Of a DNA stretch of 64,000 nt, positions 58,790 through 64,000 are shown one piece after another. Position numbers and translations under genes: made by a program. This DNA is from Aphrophora alni (lineage: Eukaryota; Arthropoda; Insecta; Hemiptera; Aphrophoridae), in the NCBI GenBank assembly GCA_963513935.1, contig OY740765.1, positions 119,231,362 through 119,295,361 on the forward strand. Direction: 5' to 3'. Under the pieces are notes generated by a model. It saw only the letters and a list, made by a program, of their open reading frames with translations. It ran no database searches and had not been told where the DNA came from. How positions within the stretch are numbered: position 1 is the stretch's first letter; every line of letters begins with the position of its first letter.

Positions 58790-59480
58790 GTAAAAAATTG
58801 TATGTCCGAAGAAGGATCTTAAATGGGGGACTATGTAACTGCCCCGATATTTTAGGTACGTTTAAATTGATGAAACTGCCCGGCTCATTAAAGAGGATCA
58901 AGAACGGTCGCCTCGCAAGACCAGAAATGTTAAAATTGCCCCGAGCCCCCGGCCAGGTAGTCACTTTCCATGACTGGCTATTTACTTTAGAAAATAATAT
59001 TGAAAACATGTTAAGGATATTACCGCATGTTAATGGGTGTGACATCGTTCAACTATAAAGACGTTATATTTTTGTACTATTTATGTATTTTCGATGGAGA
59101 CAGGAGAAATATTAAGACATTAAATTCAATGTAGTTTTTTATTTTTATTTCTCTACCAGATTATTTTATTTCGGTAGTATGTGTTTAAGTTTAACCTCAA
59201 TCAAGCATATATGCCTGTAAAGTTAGGTTAGGTTAGGTTAGGTTATGTTGGGTCCCGTAGCGTAACATGTTTTCAATACTGTATTATTTTCTCAATTAAA
59301 TAGCCAGTCATAGAAAATGTCTGACTACCTGGCCGTGAGCTCGGGGCAATTTCAGCATTTTTAGTCTTGCGAGGCGACCCTTCCTAATCCTCTTTAATGA
59401 GCGGGGCAGTTTCATCGTTTCAAAATTACCCAAAATGTCGGGGCAGTTTCACTACGCCCCTTAAATGTGATGTCTCAAAT
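58790..59480. mobile_element. Family J foldback element with TTAGG run in the loop
   Basis: The left arm (about 58805-59045) has ACTGCCCCGATATTTTAGGT, GCTCATTAAAGAGGATCAAG, GGTCGCCTCGCAAGACC and GGCCAGGTAGTCA. All return in reverse complement at 59262-59470. Each arm is about 220 bp and GC-richer than the surroundings. Four perfect TTAGG units (59223-59242) lie in the spacer. The 114-codon frame here is a by-product of the arm. Confidence 0.8.
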
Positions 59481-59699
59481 CAAACCAAACCTTCATTATT
59501 TCTAATCATTTATAAATATAAAAATATAAAAATACCAATACAAAGTACAGAGAAAGTTATGCGGTGAGTCTAAAATAGTTTTATCGTCTGCTTATCGTCG
59601 GATATAAGTGCAGTGTTCTACAACCCAAACGTGTCGACCGAATTTAATCAAACTTTGTTTGTGGGCATATTTTGAATATGTATCAAATAATGCTTTTAA

Positions 59700-60490
59700 T
59701 AACGCAAGATTTACGGGTAACTGCGAATTCTTTTAGGTATATTTGAACTCTGTTTGGGTCAATCTCTTTAGATGATAGGGGTAACCTAAACAAGTTTAAG
59801 TTATTTTAATTGAGGTTGCCTGGGGGATTTGGGTTGATCAACAATTTCAAATGGCACGTATAGGCTTGTGATACCTCATTTTAAACTTCACTGTGATACA
59901 AGAAATATGACAAAGAAATTTAAATTCCGACCACCAAAAACAAAATGTCGGACAAAAGATATATTTCATTAACAATAATGTGTTCTCACCTCATATTAAT
60001 TGTTCAATTTGTTCTAACTGTACCTCCATGCAGTAGTACAGTCTTTGTTCAAACATGTTTCGTACGTTTTCAATAGTTTGGTTTGTTCATCTTCTACAAT
60101 CTTTTACTATCCGTTCTCCTAAATGACAATTTAAAAGATTCTCAAAAAAAAATAGAATTTAAAGTGAACCAAGATTTAAAAAAATCGATAGTCTTGCCTT
60201 CTGAGTTCTGAGTCGATCTTCTGTACCATTCTAGCTTCGTCAATAAAATAACTCTTTTGGCCGCCATTTTGTTTTGCGTGGTCAGAATTTAATTTTCTTT
60301 ATGTAATTTTTCATGTCGTTCAAACGTTTAAAATGAGATATCACAAACCTATAGTATCATTTGAAATTTTTGAATCCCCCTCCCCACCACATTAAAAATA
60401 ACCTTTGCTTTTTAGATGTCCACTCTGAAATATTTAGAAAAATAAGAGACAGTGATAGTTTCTTTCAGCCACTCTGTTTTGTAATTTTCC
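59700..60490. mobile_element. Family I foldback element
   Basis: The left arm (59740-59965: AGGCTTGTGATACCTCATTT, AAATTCCGACCACCAAAAAC) is inverted at 60245-60485 (GTGGTCAGAATTTAATTTTC, AAATGAGATATCACAAACCT, AGTTTCTTTCAGCCACTCTG). The loop is about 280 bp. A single arm is also found at 20840-21025. Confidence 0.65.
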
Positions 60491-60839
60491 AAAGACATTA
60501 TCCTTGCTTCCTTTTACAGTTTTAACTGTCATATAAGTAAAGCAAGTGTAGACCCTATTATGTATAAATATTTTTATTTTAAATCACAGCGTCCATAGTT
60601 CATTTACACGTTTTAACTAATAACTACGAAAAATTATTTTTGGCGATGAATAGCTTGGATTGGTTTTGAGGATGGGTGAGTGAGAAAGATTGTGCAATGT
60701 TTTTGCAACGTCTATTCTACAGTATTTTTATGTATTACATTTTAATTTTAGCCTCAGGGCTTCACTAACCGGCGTGGAAATGGCGAGGTATGCCTTTGTA
60801 GTGACACTACACTACAGCTTACTTGTAGTGAGTACAGGC

Positions 60840-61560
60840 TTGCCAATAACAAGTAGCCTAGCTGGAGCTACGCCTTTTTTATGTAGTCATGAGTTAGATT
60901 ATCTCTTTCATCTTTACTATGACGCCCCTTTTGACCAACTCTTGTTCTTCTTCAATCCTGAAAAGAGTAATCGAGGGCTAGAGGTTTTTTATGTTCTTCT
61001 CTTCCTTCTTTTCTTACCCAGTATATGAAGTATAGGGTAAATTTGATAATTGCAACAAATGACCTCCCTTCTTCTACAATGGCCTCAGGAAATCAAAAAG
61101 TGATTTTCGACATGCCGTCAGTCCGCCTGTCTGTACTTAAACTAGTGGCCAAAAAAAATGGAGATAGGAACATGATATTTGATATAGGGCACTATAGTTT
61201 GGTCATAAAAAACCGATTGAAATTCAATTAAAAATTTCAAAAAGGCTGCAATTTAAAATTGTATTGTTAATATCTTGTATATTATTCAACTCACTACACA
61301 TTAAATTAGATAGACATGTACAGATTTTAATTCTACAAGTAATGGTACCAACCCCACCATTTAACGATGACAAATATCAAAGTTATTGTAACAAAAATAT
61401 CACATGGTCTCGGGTTAAATCTCTCTCTTTTTTCTTTCCTATCAGGTATCTCTTGACCATTACTTCTTCTCTCCAGATCCTGACGCTAATATTTAATCTC
61501 TATTTTTACACTCTTTTTTCTTTCTTTCTTTATAAGAGATATTTCGCTTTTAAACAATAA
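60840..61560. repeat. Two family A copies flanking a minus-strand family C fragment
   Basis: Family A (+) at 60840-61010 (TAGCCTAGCTGGAGCTACGC, TTTTGACCAACTCTTGTTCT). Family C (-) at 61010-61400 (reverse complement has TACAGACAGGCGGACTGACG, CATGTCGAAAATCACTTTTT, ACTTCATATACTGGG). Family A (+) again at 61400-61560 (CTATCAGGTATCTCTTGACC, CAGATCCTGACGCTAATAT). Open frames across it are not genes. From 61561 to 62225 nothing is recognised. Confidence 0.55.
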
Positions 61561-62229
61561 AAAAAGAGCATTAGGATTTGTTTATTACATTTATGGCTCT
61601 TCTTAGTGATTTCTGTACTTGTATTTTGTACCTGCCTACAAATATGGTCTAGTCTACAATATAGTTAGATTAATATGAGTTTATTTGTTACATAATTCTC
61701 CATTAATAGTAAAAATCAAAGAAAGAATTGTTGTTTTGGTATTTAATACGTTAACTTTTGTTCCTCTGGCGATATGATCCGAATATCGTACGTTACCAAT
61801 CGTATATTGTGAACGACATAATTTACTCAAAATCAGTTTAATTTATTTAAGGCACTAATTTAAACGTGAAGCATAAAAACATTTTTGTCCTAATTTTTAG
61901 TTTTTGATACCAAGGTTTTTTAATTTATTTATTTTGTTTTAATTTTTAACCACAACTTTCCTAATTAGTATTGTAAAAACTTATACGAGTATAGTTGAAT
62001 GCTGAATTAAAATGAGCTATTGCATACTTTTATATAACGTAAACAAACAAAAAACAAAACACCACTATCAAGGTCACTTTCTCTGTATATATCATATAAC
62101 AGAGACTTCACGTTTACACTGCGGGTATCAGTGTAGGTTTCTCCGAGGTAGATGAACTGTAAATCAGATCTTTGTAATGATGCACTTAGCAGTAGTTTAC
62201 TAATTTCGATAATTTCGCTATCAACAACA

Positions 62230-63010
62230 CTTTATAATCTTGCGTTACTTGTAATATGATTCATTCATGTAATCAAATCTATGCGTATGCAGATGATATC
62301 TATCTAGTTTCAAGATATCATCAATCAATGAGAAGTATTTAAAGTTTCGAAATCTGAAGATGAAAAAATAACTTGTAAATGAAAATATAACTAAGTATAT
62401 TTTATCAGTCCAAACAGTTTTTAAAAGCAGAGCGTTAAGAGGCGTTTTCTTTTGAGATGGTGAGTTAATCACTTTTCACTTGAAGCTGAAATTAATAACG
62501 AGAACAAAGTTGTACCTGAAATAAACCATAATTATAGCAGAAAATCGTACTCATTTTGCCAACATGGAGTTTTTTCCATTCAGCCGAGGAATCAAAACTC
62601 AAATTATATCCTAGCTTTAATAAGACCATTTGTAATACATTCTGGGGGACATGGTCCATTGTACGTATATTTTAAACTTTTATAAATGTTTGAAAAGAAC
62701 ATATTGATCAGTCCTATATTGGTGGAAAATCCATGGCGAATACATAAGAATAATATGCTTTATGGAAGCTGCAATATTGTGCAGTTTATTAAGGGTACAA
62801 GAAGAGAGTGGTTAAGCTACATAACAAAAATACCAGAACGTAGAATGCCTGAAAAGCTTTTCCTTGCTTCAAAGGTTTCACATGAAGAAAAGGTTGACCA
62901 AGAAGGCACTGGCTTCAGCATGTGGAGAACGACTTGAAGACCCTCTGAGTGAGAAATTGTAGAAATAAAACAGTATGGTGCAATGTTGTCAGCGATGCCA
63001 AGGGCTATGT
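62230..63010 (+). pseudogene. RTE-like non-LTR retrotransposon remnant (reverse transcriptase C-terminal part)
   Basis: NQIYAYADDIYLVSR at 62268-62312 contains the catalytic YADD block of reverse transcriptase. After a decayed region, the frame from 62686 reads NPWRIHKNNMLYG, IVQFIKGTRREWLSYITKIP and ERRMPEKLFLASKVSHEEKV. This fits the conserved C-terminal segment of insect endonuclease/reverse-transcriptase proteins (typically WRIRxNxELYxLY...IVxFIKxxRLxWxGHVxRMxxxRxPK). Beyond the stop at 62937, DLKTL, NCRNKTVWCNVVSDAKGY continues the match in another frame. The 5' half is absent and stops are present, so the copy is dead. It ends about 150 bp from the gene 3 polyadenylation signal. Confidence 0.7.
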
Positions 63011-63156
63011 AGTAATGAGTGCTTTACATTTTAATCTTATGACAAATCATTATTACACGAAGTGAGAATGTATATACAATAAAATGAAACGTTTAATGTT
63101 CGCTTTTCGAAATTGCTGTATAATTACAAAAAAAAACATATATAGGCCTATATTAC

Positions 63157-63162
63157 TTTATT
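63157..63162 (-). terminator. Gene 3 polyadenylation signal AATAAA
   Basis: TTTATT on the plus strand reads AATAAA on the minus strand, 60 bp after the gene 3 stop codon. It ends the gene before the LINE remnant at 62230-63010. Confidence 0.55.
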
Positions 63163-63221
63163 CCTCTTACATTTTCAACTGGAGAGAAGCAAGATATGAA
63201 CTATCTTATTATGGGAACATT

Positions 63222-63680
63222 TCAATAATGTCCACCATATTTACCAGGGTGATAAGAGCCATCATCACCTCCGGCCCAGGCACCACCGTTCCAAGATCCG
63301 TCATTCCAAGCACCTCCGGCATTTAGAGCGCTGATGTGTTTGGCCTTAAGTGCAGCTACTTCTGGAGTATCTGCCAAAAATCCTGATGGTGTAACAACGG
63401 GAGCGGCTAAAGGTCCGCTCCAAGTTCCTCCGTGTCCGTAAGAATTCCAAACACCTGCACCGGCCCAACCTCCTGCGGGGGCTCCAGCTGCAGCACCAGC
63501 GACAAGAGCAAGGTGAGCGGCTTTGGCAGCAGCTACTTCAGGAGTATCCGCAAGGAATCCAGAAGGAGTAACTACAGGGGCAGCTAAGGGTCCTGCATAG
63601 TGTCCGCCGTGCCCTGCCCATCCACCGTACCAACTACAGGAGGCGTATTGCACTCCTAACACTGCCATCAAACACAAACT
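63222..63680 (-). CDS. Gene 3, main exon (partial gene): Trp/Gly-rich cuticular protein with two 18-residue motifs
   Basis: Read on the minus strand, TGTGTTACAG at the upstream end forms an acceptor and the exon opens in phase 0 with SLCLMAVLGVQYASC, the back half of a signal peptide. It encodes 152 residues before TGA. Motif 1 starts at exon residue 32 and motif 2 at 91; both read LAAPVVTPSGF then LADTPEVAA, closer to each other than the copies in genes 1 and 2. The linkers contain GWAG, GVWNSYG, GTWSG and GSWNGGAWAGG: tryptophan takes the place that Tyr/His holds in the other two genes. The in-frame ATG at exon residue 5 would leave a weak, short signal peptide, so a 4-codon first exon beyond the right edge is more likely, as in genes 1 and 2. 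The gene runs tail to tail with gene 2. Confidence 0.87.
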   Translation of the reverse strand, partial: SLCLMAVLGVQYASCSWYGGWAGHGGHYAGPLAAPVVTPSGFLADTPEVAAAKAAHLALVAGAAAGAPAGGWAGAGVWNSYGHGGTWSGPLAAPVVTPSGFLADTPEVAALKAKHISALNAGGAWNDGSWNGGAWAGGDDGSYHPGKYGGHY

Positions 63681-64000
63681 CTGTAACACACAATTTACAC
63701 TTTAGTAAAACAGTTAAATGAGCAATTATGATCTACATATAAGTTTCAGGAGCATATAAAATAGCATATTATGCTTATATAGAGTGTGTGTTGCAATTTA
63801 GTATTTTAGTTTCTCGAGACGCCCACCCCTTGGTGGCCCTTGGTGGTTTTTATAGTTCATTATAAAGTTGTCACTCAATGAACTATATAATTAAAAAATT
63901 ATCCCTTTTGACATTAACTAAATGTTTATAAGAAATGTTGTTACATTTTAGAATATTTTTATTTCTTCCTAATATATATTGTTTGAATACGTACTGTATA
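63681..64000 (-). other. Gene 3 first intron, partial
   Basis: This stretch upstream of the gene 3 acceptor shows no ATG-plus-donor exon like those of genes 1 and 2, so the intron appears to continue past the window edge. No repeat family is recognised in it. Confidence 0.5.

Noticed and set aside
58714..59058. 114-codon plus-strand frame and its 88-codon minus-strand mirror
   Set aside because: Both lie in one arm of a foldback element whose other arm, at 59262-59470, carries the same sequence inverted with stops. No domain is recognised.
60690..61560. Frames of 112, 68 and 98 codons
   Set aside because: They cross the boundaries of family A and C repeats and match no protein family.
63222..63326. 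Plus-strand frame ending at 63326
   Set aside because: Antisense shadow of gene 3.

Overview
The window looks like nuclear DNA of an insect: AT-rich, mostly non-coding, crowded with eukaryotic mobile-element remnants, with spliced genes for glycine/tyrosine-rich cuticular proteins and short TTAGG runs (the insect telomere unit). A hemipteroid insect is my best guess, but the sequence does not prove an order.

Three protein-coding genes can be supported, all of one family: secreted structural cuticle proteins with the repeated motif PSGxLADTPEVAAAKAAH (the '18-residue motif' of insect cuticular proteins). Gene 1 (+) has a 4-codon first exon at 11150-11161 and its main exon at 21198-21767. Gene 2 (+) has the same design at 36560-36571 and 47176-47952. 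Gene 3 (-) has its main exon at 63222-63680; its first exon must lie beyond the right edge. In genes 1 and 2 the first intron is about 10 kb, lies in phase 0 after codon 4 and splits the signal peptide. Their promoters match position for position: a YCAAGGYCR box (the consensus of the nuclear receptor FTZ-F1) on the minus strand, TATTTAAA 16 bp further on, and the ATG 59 bp after the start of TATTTAAA. This shared layout is the best regulatory signal in the window. A lone 46-codon, GC-richer open frame at 27139-27279 may be a terminal exon or gene fragment of unknown identity.

Everything else is repeat-derived or featureless. Dispersed families, given local letter names here, are: A (about 11 copies, SINE-like, expanded in tandem at 10180-10690), B, C (0.7-0.85 kb when complete), D and E (foldback elements with long inverted arms), F (terminal inverted repeats starting GTTCAAGAAGAGG), H, I and J. 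Recognisable but broken coding remnants are three non-LTR retrotransposon reverse transcriptases (41000, 45200-46400, 62230-63010), two Tc1/mariner-type transposase pieces (43000, 50150), a possible MULE piece (6100) and a possible LTR (8673-9590). There are tandem arrays of about 57, 60, 116, 160 and 32 bp and long TA/TG microsatellites.

Layout: 1-11 kb repeats and arrays; 11.1-21.8 kb gene 1; 22-36 kb repeat-rich spacer with the orphan frame; 36.5-48 kb gene 2, whose intron holds foldback elements, LINE remnants and a miRNA-like hairpin; 48-62 kb foldback elements and transposase debris; 62.2-64 kb a LINE remnant and gene 3, facing gene 2 tail to tail. The three genes probably arose by local duplication and supply related cuticle matrix proteins under common hormonal timing; that timing is inference.
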